Assembly (NCBI RefSeq): GCF_003113895.1
Contig: NZ_BDUD01000001.1
Span: forward strand, 2,882,712-2,946,711
Length of the DNA stretch: 64,000 bases
Reading direction: 5' to 3'
Origin: Nostoc commune NIES-4072
GTDB lineage: Bacteria; Cyanobacteriota; Cyanobacteriia; Cyanobacteriales; Nostocaceae
Below the pieces are notes generated by a model. The model did not search any database, was not told where the DNA came from, and saw nothing but the letters and a program-made list of their open reading frames with translations. Shown here in pieces: positions 55,879 through 64,000 of the stretch. Within the stretch, counting starts at the first letter, position 1; every line of letters starts with the position of its first letter. The position numbers and the translations under genes are program-made.

Positions 55879-56376
55879 TTATTTTTGTTTGCATCCAAAA
55901 TTACTATTGTACAATAATCCGGCAGAGTTAACTATTCTCAGGAACTTGCTCTCAAATGCGGTCAAGTATTCTCCAAATGGTAGCACGATTGATTTGATAG
56001 TTTCTCGCCGTTGCCTACTTGTCCTCAACTTAAAGTTGCTCAAGCTTGTGTGAAACGCTAAGTTAGCTCCTGGAGCCACAGCATGGACGATCTGCAATAA
56101 AGCACGACCCTCATCCGTGGTATCAGGTTTAGCATAGTCCTTTAGCACGTTAACATTACATGGTAAGTAGCCATCGGCTATGTTGGTGGCATAAGTATCC
56201 AGGTTGTTAGAGGCATCGAAGGTCTTTGCTGTGGCGAAGCTATCTGATAGTATGCCGATGGTGATTCCAGTGCCATCTAGACCGTAGCGATCGCGCAAAA
56301 CATCAACCCCTGTAGCTTTGGCTGCTGCTTCAATTGGTAGGGTGAAGGTAGCCGATGGAATCCGAGGTAACGGGCT
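55879..56376 (-). pseudogene. S8 (subtilisin-like) peptidase fragment
   Basis: The minus frame encodes PIEAAAKATGVDVLRDRYGL, then DGTGITIGILSDSFAT and VHAVAPGANLAFHTS. This covers the region around the catalytic Asp (ILSDSF) of a large surface-type S8 peptidase. After about residue 90 homology stops and unrelated sequence runs to the stop. The catalytic His and Ser portions are missing. It is a broken remnant with no start codon of the full gene. Confidence 0.75.
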
Positions 56377-56663
56377 TTAAAGTAAAAACACCAGTTGGTG
56401 ATCTTGGCTTGTCTACTGAAAAAGAGAAATTCTTCCTAGCACTGGGAATTGGTGAAATCACAGCAAAGACGAAAAGCAACCCGATGAAGCTGAACCAATA
56501 CCTGGGGCTACAGAAGACCAGACTGCTGGAAGCGATTAATCAAGAACTGCTAGAGCCAGCGATGTCACTTTCCGGGAGGGCGATCGCTAGAAGCCTCATG
56601 AGGCAATCAATACAAGCTATACTATTAGAAAAAATCGCTCTTGTATTTATTATTAGAAAATAA
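56355..56663 (+). CDS. Hypothetical ORF of doubtful status
   Basis: A 102-codon frame starting ATGGAATCC that overlaps the upstream end of the subtilase remnant. The middle (LGLQKTRLLEAINQELLEPA) looks protein-like, but I recognise no family. It ends in the GCGATCGC-rich repeat area. It could be part of another decayed gene. Confidence 0.3.
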   Translation: MESEVTGFKVKTPVGDLGLSTEKEKFFLALGIGEITAKTKSNPMKLNQYLGLQKTRLLEAINQELLEPAMSLSGRAIARSLMRQSIQAILLEKIALVFIIRK

Positions 56664-56994
56664 TCGCGCGATGCCTGCCTGCGGCGGGCGGAGCCATCGC
56701 AGGCTATACAAAAGCTCTAGAATTCATAAATGGTAAAAGTTTTTGGAGAGTGACAGAAGCCTTCGAGGAAAGCGATCGCATTTCCAATGGATGTAAAGAA
56801 ACATTTCTGTTTCTTAGAAGCTGTTTACAGACGCGCTGGCTTCCATCAAGTTAAATCCTCTTTCCTTCTGCCTTCTGCCTCCTGCCTTCTGCCTTGTTTA
56901 TTGAAAGAGGGATAGCCTCTAAATTAGAGTTATTTACTTATCTGACTATAGTGGTGGCAAAATGATTTAAAAAATAGTGATATTTTTCATAAAA
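56664..56994. other. Promoter-side gap of the two-partner secretion operon
   Basis: At 56668-56700 there is a palindromic repeat (GCGATGCCTGCCTGCGGCGG and onward). CTTCTGCCTCCTGCCTTCTG repeats lie near 56868-56895. The last 80 bases are AT-rich and presumably hold the promoter of the tpsB gene. No gene seen. Confidence 0.4.
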
Positions 56995-58869
56995 ATGGTG
57001 AAAATTTGCTGTATATGCTTCTGGGATTTAACATTCTTAATTTTCTGGCAAATTTTAGGAGTGTCACTTGTTTTTAACGAAGGTAGTGCCTTGGCTGATG
57101 TCTTACCTATTAGGAGTCAGAGACAGTCTGTTGAAGAAATCGAAAACTTAGCTTTGTCAGGAACTCGTTTGTTAAGGAGCCAGGATGAATTGCATCACCC
57201 AGTATTCAAAACAGGCTTATCAAAATTGAAGCAACTAAGATTAGAACCAATTTTGTCTCAGGTTCTCGACTCAAAGCCAACACAGCCAATCCCAATCCCA
57301 CAGCCACAACCACAACCTGCCCTCGAACTTCCTCCTCGAATATTTCCCTCCTCTGAAGACCGCTTAGACCTTCCTAAAAGTATCGTCGTTAGGAAATTCG
57401 AGTTTGATGGGAACACGGCATTTAGCGATGAAAAGTTAACTAAAATTACTGCTCAATTCACTAAGCGATCGCTAACCTTTGTAGAATTACTACAAGTTGA
57501 GGCTACTGTCACCAAACTCTATACCGATGCGGGGTATATCAATTGTGGTGCTGTCATTCCGGCTGGTCAAACCTTATCTCAACGGGGATCTGTCGTCAAA
57601 ATCCAGATTATTGAAGGAGGGCTAGAACAAATTGTGGTAACAGGTACACGACGGTTGAACTCGAACTACATCCGCAGCAGATTAGCCATTGCCACCGCTA
57701 GACCCCTAAATCAAAAGCGCTTGCTGTCAGCTTTGCAACTCTTGCAACTTGACCCCCTAATTCAGAATATATCAGCCGAATTGTCTGCTGGGTCACGTCC
57801 CGAATTAAGTTTACTAACAGTCAAGGTAATAGAAGCCGACTCCTTTAATACAGAATTTTTTATAGATAATAGTCGTGCGCCTAGTGTTGGCAGCTTACGA
57901 CGCGGTGTCCGCATTAACGAAGGGAATTTATTGGGTTTTGGGGATGGCTTGAATCTGGAATATATCAATACTGATGGTAGCAACGCCTTTGACTTACGCT
58001 ACAACATACCTGTTAATCCTCGTAATGGCACAATTACCCTCAGAGGTGGTTTGACGAGTACTGAAATTGTCGAACCACCCTTTGACCGCCTAGATATCAT
58101 TGGTAATTCCAATTACTTCGAGTTAGGCTTCCGCCAACCTTTAATCTTATCTCCCAACAGAGAATTTGCTGTGGGTCTATCCGTCTTACGACAAGAAAGC
58201 AAATCTGAACTGAAAGGTTTTCCCGGGGTTTTAGTGTCACCAGGTGCTAATGAACAGGGAGAAACCCGCATCTCAGCCTTACAATTCTTCCAAGAATATC
58301 AGCAGCGTAATTCTCAACAAGCCTTAGCCCTGCGCTCTCAATTTAACCTTGGTTTAAATATCTTCAATGCTACCGTCAACAATGACCCTCCTGATAGTAG
58401 GTTTTTTTCTTGGCGGGGGCAAGGACAATATGTGCGACTTTTAGCACCGCAGACTTTACTGGTGATTCGTTCTGACCTGCAATTGTCAACTCGTGCCCTT
58501 GTGCCTTTAGAGCAATTTGGGCTGGGCGGTCTGCGTAGTGTTCGGGGTTATCGACAAGATATTCTCTTAACAGATAATGGCTTTTTAGCATCAGCAGAAG
58601 TGCAATTACCAGTACTGCGGGTAAAAAATGTCGGAGGAGTTTTGCAAGTAGTGCCGTTTATTGATTTTGGTGTGGGTTGGAATAGTTCTGGGAATCCAGG
58701 CCCAAATACTAATACTTTGCTGGGGTTGGGATTGGGTTTACAGTGGCAAATGAGCGATCGCCTGAATGCTCGCCTTGATTATGGTATTCCATTAACAGAT
58801 ATTCAAGACAGAGGCAGGACTTTACAAGAAGACGGTATTTATTTTTCAGTGGTTGCGAATCCTTTCTAA
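56995..58869 (+). CDS. TpsB outer-membrane translocator (ShlB/FhaC/HecB family)
   Basis: A protein of about 624 residues. It has an N-terminal hydrophobic signal (MVKICCICFWDLTFLIFWQI), a linker with Pro/Gln (PIPIPQPQPQPA), a POTRA domain near 130-215 (IVVRKFEFDGNTAFSDEKL), then a second POTRA-like part (IEGGLEQIVVTGTRRLNSN). The beta barrel from about 285 carries the signatures LGFGDGL, RGVRINEGNL and VRGYRQD. It exports a TpsA protein across the outer membrane. The tpsA gene follows 51 bases downstream. ATG 56995 and GTG 56977 are both possible starts. Confidence 0.93.
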   Translation: MVKICCICFWDLTFLIFWQILGVSLVFNEGSALADVLPIRSQRQSVEEIENLALSGTRLLRSQDELHHPVFKTGLSKLKQLRLEPILSQVLDSKPTQPIPIPQPQPQPALELPPRIFPSSEDRLDLPKSIVVRKFEFDGNTAFSDEKLTKITAQFTKRSLTFVELLQVEATVTKLYTDAGYINCGAVIPAGQTLSQRGSVVKIQIIEGGLEQIVVTGTRRLNSNYIRSRLAIATARPLNQKRLLSALQLLQLDPLIQNISAELSAGSRPELSLLTVKVIEADSFNTEFFIDNSRAPSVGSLRRGVRINEGNLLGFGDGLNLEYINTDGSNAFDLRYNIPVNPRNGTITLRGGLTSTEIVEPPFDRLDIIGNSNYFELGFRQPLILSPNREFAVGLSVLRQESKSELKGFPGVLVSPGANEQGETRISALQFFQEYQQRNSQQALALRSQFNLGLNIFNATVNNDPPDSRFFSWRGQGQYVRLLAPQTLLVIRSDLQLSTRALVPLEQFGLGGLRSVRGYRQDILLTDNGFLASAEVQLPVLRVKNVGGVLQVVPFIDFGVGWNSSGNPGPNTNTLLGLGLGLQWQMSDRLNARLDYGIPLTDIQDRGRTLQEDGIYFSVVANPF

Positions 58870-58920
58870 AAATTTTTGTCACAAAATCTCTGATTAACAA
58901 AGGTCTAGAAATCAAAAGTT

Positions 58921-61900
58921 ATGCAACACTCCAAGCGATCGCTCCTATCAAATACTTTACCTCTATCTATAGGGGTGAATTTTATGTTGGCTTTGTTGTC
59001 TTGTATTGCTCCCTGTCCAGCAAAAGCACAAATCACACCTGATGCAACTCTAGGCGATAAAAGTTCAGTTGTAGTGCCAGACACTTTTAAAGGCAGTCCT
59101 ATTGACCGGATTAATGGGGGAGCAATTCAAGGAGCCAACCTATTCCACAGTTTTCAGGAATTTAACGTTGTTGAAAAAGGAGCCTATTTTACAAATCCAG
59201 GAGGAATTACGAATATTTTGACTAGGGTAACAGGAGGTAATGCCTCGAATATTCTGGGAACTCTGGGGGTTTTGGGCCCAGCCAACCTATTTTTGATTAA
59301 TCCTAATGGAATTGTCTTTGGCCCCAATGCCCGTTTGGATATGGGGGGTTCCTTTGTAGCTTCTACCGCAGATAGCCTTGTGTTTGATAATGGGTTGGAG
59401 TTTAGCGCCACAAACCCGCAAGCACCACTTTTAACCGTAAATATCCCTGTGGGATTGCGATTTAGAGACGCTTCAGGAAAGATTATCAATCGCTCTCAAG
59501 CTACTGTTGATGGTGTTGAGATAGGTCTACAGATACCACCACAAAAAACTTTGGCTCTTATAGGCGGTAATGTTGACCTAGAGGGCGGTTGGCTCATAGG
59601 CCCTGATGTCCAGATTGAAATTGCAAGTGTTGGTGATAGCAGTCTGGTCAATTTTATCAATAGCGATACTGGCTATAACTTTGACTATTCTGGCGTTGAA
59701 AACTTCCAAGATATTCTTTTATCAGATCAAGCCATTGTTAATATCAATGGCAATGGTAGCGGCAGTATCCGGATGCAAGGTAGAAACGTTACGCTCAATG
59801 ATGAGTCGAGGCTGTTTGCCGATAATTTAGGAAGTTCTGGCAGAGAAGTTCTTATCCAAGCAGAGCAGCTAACCCTTGACAATGCTTCAATTAGTGCAGA
59901 TGTACGTGGGTTAGGGCAGGGAAGGAATATAACTATAGAAACTCAGAATTTACTAGTTCAGAATGGAGCGAGAATATCTACCGCGACTTTTGGCGGTGGA
60001 AATGGTGGCACAGTCAAGATTACTGCTACAGATTCAGTAGTGATTCAAGGAGAATCCCAATCTCAACAAGGGTTCTTTAGTGGTGTACAGAGTGTAGCGG
60101 CAGGAGGGGCTTCGGGGGATGCAGGTGGAGTTGAGATTAACACAGCCTCCTTTTTGCTGAAAGATGGAGCCAGATTAGATACTACAACTTTTGGAGGTGG
60201 AAAGGGTGGCACAGTCAAGATTAATGCTACAGATTCAGTAGTGATTCAAGGAGAATCTCAATCTCAACAAGGGTTCTTTAGTGGTGTACTGAGCCTAGTG
60301 GCAGGAGGGGCTTCGGGGGATGCAGGTGGAATTGAGATTAACACAGCCTCCTTTTTGCTGAAAGATGGAGCCAGATTAGATACTACAACTTCTGGAGGTG
60401 GAAAGGGTGGCACAGTCAAGATTAATGCTACAGATTCAGTAGTGATTCAAGGAGAATCTAACCGCCAAGAACGCCTTAGTGGAATACAAAGCCTAGTGCG
60501 AGGAGGGGCTTCGGGGGATGCAGGTGGAGTTGAGATTAACACAGCCTCCTTTTTGCTGAAAGATGGAGCCAGATTAGATACTACAACTTTTGGAGATGGC
60601 AATGGTGGCACAGTCAAGATTAATGCTACAGATTCAGTAGTGATTCAAGGAGAATCTCAATCTCAACAAGGGTTCTTTAGTGGTGTACTGAGCCTAGTGG
60701 CAGGAGGGGCTTCGGGGGATGCAGGTGGAGTTGAGATTAACACAGCCTCCTTTTTGCTGAAAGATGGAGCCAGATTAGATACTACAACTTTTGGCGGTGG
60801 AAAGGGTGGCACAGTCAAAATTACTGCTACAGATTCAGTAGTGATTCAAGGAGAATCTCAACAAAATTCATTTAGTGGTGTACTGAGCCTAGCGGCAGGA
60901 GGGCCTTCGGGGGATGCAGGTGGAATTGAGATTAACACAGCCTCCTTCTTGCTGAAAGATGGTAATAGGCTATCTACCACAACTTTTGGAGATGGCAATG
61001 GTGGCACAGTCAAGATTAATGCCACAGATTCAGTAGTAATGGAAGGAGAATCTAGACGCCAAGAGCGCCTTAGCGGAATAGAAAGTGTAGTGGGAGGAGG
61101 TGCTTCGGGAGATGCAGGTGGAATTGAGATTAATACAGCAGACTTGTCGCTTAAAGATGGGGCTTTCCTAACTGCCAGTACTTCAGGAACAGGAAATGCT
61201 GGCAAGGTGACAATTAATGCTACTGAGTCAGTAATGTTTGAAGGCAAATTTATTCAGGAAAAGTTTGGTCTGGGTGTCGGTGGTGTATCCACCATAGTAG
61301 AATCAGGAGCTTTGGGAAATGCAGGTGCAATTGATATCGATACAACCTCCCTCATTCTCAGAGATGGAGCTTTCCTGGCTACCAGTACTTTCGGAGAGAG
61401 TGACGCAGGTAATATCACAGTTACTACGAACACATTTGAAATTACTTCAGGTGGGCGATTGCTTTCCACAACCAGAGGTAACAGGGCAGCAGGTAATATC
61501 TTTCTACAAATCGAAGATAGTATAAGTTTGGCTGGGGAAAACAGTGGTATATTCGCTAACACCGAGGCAGGGTCTACTGGCAGAGGCGGTAATATCTTCA
61601 TGGATACCCAAACTACCGTGATTCAAGATGGTGCCAAACTCTCTGTCAATAGTCAGGGAAGTGGAGTTGGAGGCGATATATCTTTGCAAGCCAATTCTCT
61701 AACTTTGGATCGAGGAACGATCTCAGCCGAAACCGCCAAAGAAAGAGGCGGCAATATCAGGCTAGATGTAGCAGATTTATTGCTGATGTCAGACGAAAGC
61801 AAAATTACTACCAGTGCAGGCCTTCAAAGCCAACCAGGGGCAATTGGTACTGGCGGGAACATTAAGATTGACACCCAATTTCTAGTTGCATCACCCTCAA

Positions 61901-62466
61901 AACCAAAGGGTAGTGATATAACCGCCAATGCAACTTATGGTAACGGTGGTCGTGTTGATATTACAGCTACTGGTATCTTTGGGATTGAATTTCGGGACAA
62001 GCCCAGAGATTTCTTAAATGACATCACCGCTAGTTCAGAGTTTGGTGGCAATCCGGGAGTAGTAAACATCAATCAAGTGATTGATCCCAGCCAGAATTTA
62101 GTGGAATTACCTGCAAATGTTATCGATCCCAATGACCAAATCGCCCAAAATCCTTGTAGTAAAGGTGTTGCGAGTGAATTCACGATCGCAGGACGCGGTG
62201 GACTGCCTCCTAGTCCCAATGAAGACTTAAGCCAAGAAGCTACTCAGGTTGATTTAGTTGACCCAGTCTCAACCGTCAGTAATGTCAAACTACCACAGAA
62301 AACCTCTTCCAGTCATAATTTAAAATCCCAAATCCCTAGCCCGATTGTGCCAGCTCAAGGATGGGTATTCAACAATAAAGGTGAAGTAGTTCTCACCGCC
62401 TACAATTCCAATGTCATTGGAATCCATCGTCTACCGAAGAATTTAAATAGTTGTCCTGCACGATGA
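58921..62466 (+). CDS. TpsA filamentous-haemagglutinin-type exoprotein
   Basis: A 1181-residue secreted protein. Signal peptide at residues 1-37 (ending CPAKA); the TPS secretion domain at 45-290 contains GGAIQGANLFHSFQEFNV and the NPNGIVFG motif. A long right-handed beta-helix follows. Residues 360-740 hold six near-identical 67-residue repeats (TVKINATDSVVIQGESQ, ASGDAGGVEINTASFLLKDG). The end has a Cys pair (NPCSKG) and a proline-rich tail without a toxin domain that I can identify. It would be exported by the TpsB encoded upstream. It probably works in adhesion or filament interactions. Confidence 0.93.
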   Translation: MQHSKRSLLSNTLPLSIGVNFMLALLSCIAPCPAKAQITPDATLGDKSSVVVPDTFKGSPIDRINGGAIQGANLFHSFQEFNVVEKGAYFTNPGGITNILTRVTGGNASNILGTLGVLGPANLFLINPNGIVFGPNARLDMGGSFVASTADSLVFDNGLEFSATNPQAPLLTVNIPVGLRFRDASGKIINRSQATVDGVEIGLQIPPQKTLALIGGNVDLEGGWLIGPDVQIEIASVGDSSLVNFINSDTGYNFDYSGVENFQDILLSDQAIVNINGNGSGSIRMQGRNVTLNDESRLFADNLGSSGREVLIQAEQLTLDNASISADVRGLGQGRNITIETQNLLVQNGARISTATFGGGNGGTVKITATDSVVIQGESQSQQGFFSGVQSVAAGGASGDAGGVEINTASFLLKDGARLDTTTFGGGKGGTVKINATDSVVIQGESQSQQGFFSGVLSLVAGGASGDAGGIEINTASFLLKDGARLDTTTSGGGKGGTVKINATDSVVIQGESNRQERLSGIQSLVRGGASGDAGGVEINTASFLLKDGARLDTTTFGDGNGGTVKINATDSVVIQGESQSQQGFFSGVLSLVAGGASGDAGGVEINTASFLLKDGARLDTTTFGGGKGGTVKITATDSVVIQGESQQNSFSGVLSLAAGGPSGDAGGIEINTASFLLKDGNRLSTTTFGDGNGGTVKINATDSVVMEGESRRQERLSGIESVVGGGASGDAGGIEINTADLSLKDGAFLTASTSGTGNAGKVTINATESVMFEGKFIQEKFGLGVGGVSTIVESGALGNAGAIDIDTTSLILRDGAFLATSTFGESDAGNITVTTNTFEITSGGRLLSTTRGNRAAGNIFLQIEDSISLAGENSGIFANTEAGSTGRGGNIFMDTQTTVIQDGAKLSVNSQGSGVGGDISLQANSLTLDRGTISAETAKERGGNIRLDVADLLLMSDESKITTSAGLQSQPGAIGTGGNIKIDTQFLVASPSKPKGSDITANATYGNGGRVDITATGIFGIEFRDKPRDFLNDITASSEFGGNPGVVNINQVIDPSQNLVELPANVIDPNDQIAQNPCSKGVASEFTIAGRGGLPPSPNEDLSQEATQVDLVDPVSTVSNVKLPQKTSSSHNLKSQIPSPIVPAQGWVFNNKGEVVLTAYNSNVIGIHRLPKNLNSCPAR
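60004..61130 (+). repeat. Six tandem ~201-bp repeats in tpsA
   Basis: GGTGGCACAGTCAAGATT recurs at 60004, 60205, 60406, 60604, 60805 and 61000, giving periods of 201, 201, 198, 201 and 195 bases (67, 66 or 65 residues, always in frame). Large blocks are identical at DNA level. Confidence 0.92.
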
Positions 62467-62527
62467 AACGGCAAAAAAAAGTTGAAAACAGGTATTTTTT
62501 TGAATTACTTGACATAACAAATAAAAT

Positions 62528-64000
62528 ATGAATCAAAAAAAGCAGATAGGGCGATGTCTACGACGGGCTACGCCTACGCTCAAAGCCAGATTTTTCTCAC
62601 AAATTAACCATTACAAATCTAGACTCTATAGTAGTCAAGTGCGATCGCTAATTTTAGCAATTCTGTTATTTTTCTTGTCTGTGGGAGGAGTACTGGTTAC
62701 TACCCAAGTTTGGGCATCAACTGCGATCGGACAAACTCAACAAGAGCCTTTACAGTTGGTACAAGAAGCCAAATCGTTTTACAAAGATGGACAATTTGAG
62801 TCAGCCCTAACCCTTTGGGAACAAGTTGCTGCGGCTTTTGCGGTGCGAGAGGATAAACTTAACCAGGCAATGGCGTTGAGCAATCTTGCCCTGACAGCTC
62901 AACAACTTGGTAGGTGGGAGCAAGCTAAAAAAGCGATCGCTACCAGCTTAAATATCCTGCAAACACAGCCAAAAACACCAGAGCAAGCCTCCGCAGGAGG
63001 AGCTGCGCTAACGCAAATCCTCAGTTCCACATTGGATATCCAAGGACAGTTGCAACTAGCAGTAGGAGAATCAGAAGCAGCCTTAGCAACTTGGAAACAA
63101 GCGGCTGAAATTTATCAAAATCTCAGCAATCAAAATGGTGCAATTAGAAACCAGATTAACCAAACTCAAGCTATGCAAGACTTGGGTCTTTATCCAATGG
63201 CTTGTAAGACCTTACTAAAAATTTTAGAGTTCGATCATCAAAACTGCCAGATCACAAAAGAAGAACTGCAAATCTTAAAAAAGCGATTTGTCAACAAGGG
63301 AAATTCCTCTTCTTTAGATATTCTGGCTTTGCGTAGTCTCGGCAATGTTTTACGAGTTGTTAGTCAACTCGAACAATCGCAAATGGTGTTGCTCGCAGCT
63401 GGGCAATTAGCTCAACAATCAGGAGATTCGCAAAATCTCGCTGCTACTTACCTGAGTTTAGGCAATACAGCCCGGTCTTTGGGTAATAGAAAAATACAGT
63501 TGGGAAAACCAAGCCAAGAACAGTTACCCCTTACACACCCTATAAACTGTATTCAGGAAGCTACTATAACCGATGCTGCTGAATTGTATCAACAGGCTGC
63601 TACTTGCTATCGGCAAGCTGAATCATCAACCTCATCAGATATCAAAAGACAAGCTCAATTGAATCGATTCAGCCTTTTGGTACAAACTCAGCAATGGTCT
63701 GAAGTCCCAACCTTAGTATCTGAAATCACCTCGAACCTCAATAACTTACCTATTAATCATCCCACTGTTTATGCTCACATCAAATTTGTTCAAAGTTTGA
63801 TGTGTCTGCAATCAGGACTGAGTGAAAACTCATCTAATGCTTTATCCCCGATTCTGCAACTGTGTAACTTTGTCAAGAATACACCCACGGGCACTGGTGT
63901 TAAAACTCTTGAATCCTCAAAAATTCCCTCATGGGCAGAAATTGGACAAATTTTACAAACCGCCCTCAACCAAGCTCAACGATTGGGAGACAAGCAAGCC
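62528..64000 (+). CDS. TPR protein of the two-partner secretion operon (probable CHAT protein), 5' part
   Basis: The frame is open from the ATG at 62528 to the window end (491 codons). A basic N-terminus leads to a hydrophobic segment (LILAILLFFLSVGGVLVTT) that is a signal or anchor. Repeated TPR-like helices follow (EAKSFYKDGQFESALTLWEQ, MALSNLALTAQQLGRW). It starts 61 bases after tpsA. Cyanobacterial tpsB-tpsA operons often end in a TPR-CHAT protease gene, so a CHAT domain may lie beyond the window; this is inference. A GTG at 62639 (MRSLILAILLF) is an attractive alternative start, because codons 8-19 are a genomic repeat. Confidence 0.85.
   Translation, partial: MNQKKQIGRCLRRATPTLKARFFSQINHYKSRLYSSQVRSLILAILLFFLSVGGVLVTTQVWASTAIGQTQQEPLQLVQEAKSFYKDGQFESALTLWEQVAAAFAVREDKLNQAMALSNLALTAQQLGRWEQAKKAIATSLNILQTQPKTPEQASAGGAALTQILSSTLDIQGQLQLAVGESEAALATWKQAAEIYQNLSNQNGAIRNQINQTQAMQDLGLYPMACKTLLKILEFDHQNCQITKEELQILKKRFVNKGNSSSLDILALRSLGNVLRVVSQLEQSQMVLLAAGQLAQQSGDSQNLAATYLSLGNTARSLGNRKIQLGKPSQEQLPLTHPINCIQEATITDAAELYQQAATCYRQAESSTSSDIKRQAQLNRFSLLVQTQQWSEVPTLVSEITSNLNNLPINHPTVYAHIKFVQSLMCLQSGLSENSSNALSPILQLCNFVKNTPTGTGVKTLESSKIPSWAEIGQILQTALNQAQRLGDKQA
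62550..62580. repeat. GCGATGTCTACGACGGGCTA repeat at the start of the TPR gene
   Basis: A copy of a palindromic repeat also found at 43012-43041 and, in variant form and opposite orientation, near 49138. Here it falls in the first 20 codons of the TPR gene and encodes GRCLRRATPT. Confidence 0.8.

Overview
The window is chromosomal DNA from a filamentous, phycoerythrin-making cyanobacterium of the Nostoc/Tolypothrix type. The palindrome GCGATCGC recurs throughout, gaps are filled with heptanucleotide tracts and hairpin repeats, and the gene set includes phycobiliproteins, bilin reductases, HEAT-repeat bilin lyases, NblA, a CrtW ketolase, CofG and large two-partner secretion proteins. The species itself is inferred from gene content only.

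Layout. 1-10.4 kb: the end of a calcium-type P-ATPase, an ABC1/UbiB kinase, a truncated short-chain dehydrogenase, a B12-type radical SAM protein, two small genes, then a 1 kb gap with a dehydrogenase remnant and a mobile hairpin element, crtW and cofG. 10.4-14.1 kb: a ClC chloride channel fused to CBS and Usp domains, and a Uma2-family protein. 14.3-20.5 kb: a two-component cluster (sensor kinase, receiver, four-module response regulator) split by an IscB (OMEGA nuclease) unit with a probable guide-RNA region upstream. 20.5-22.4 kb: a G-rich heptamer tract, a MITE, pcyA, and a decayed group II intron that carries another MITE. 22.4-25.7 kb: a secreted glycine-rich protein and a TnpB unit with an XRE repressor.

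25.7-37.5 kb is the pigment island: an orphan phycobiliprotein, an NblB-like HEAT protein, a CpeS/CpcS-type lyase, pebA and pebB (biliverdin to phycoerythrobilin), a CpeF-like lyase, the divergent cpeB-cpeA-cpeY-cpeZ set and an nblA gene of 55 codons. Together with pcyA, the island covers synthesis of both phycocyanobilin and phycoerythrobilin, their attachment to phycoerythrin, and dismantling of the antenna.

38-51.6 kb is accessory and decaying. It has a histidine phosphatase, fragments of TauD, a maleate-isomerase-like protein, an MFS transporter, a TpsB and a GFA protein, next to intact CmcJ-like, GST, vanadium haloperoxidase, FG-GAP/RTX and peptidase C26 genes. One MITE family with ends like CAATACTNGTCGGG recurs here and abuts two of the broken genes. 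51.2-56.4 kb: exported proteins (PEP-CTERM, YncE/phosphoesterase) and a subtilase remnant. 57-64 kb: a two-partner secretion operon, tpsB-tpsA followed by a TPR protein that runs off the window.

No tRNA, rRNA or CRISPR array was seen. The strongest leads are the IscB locus with its twin 32-bp hairpins, the group II intron remnant, the MITE families linked to gene decay, and unassigned small genes within the phycoerythrin island.
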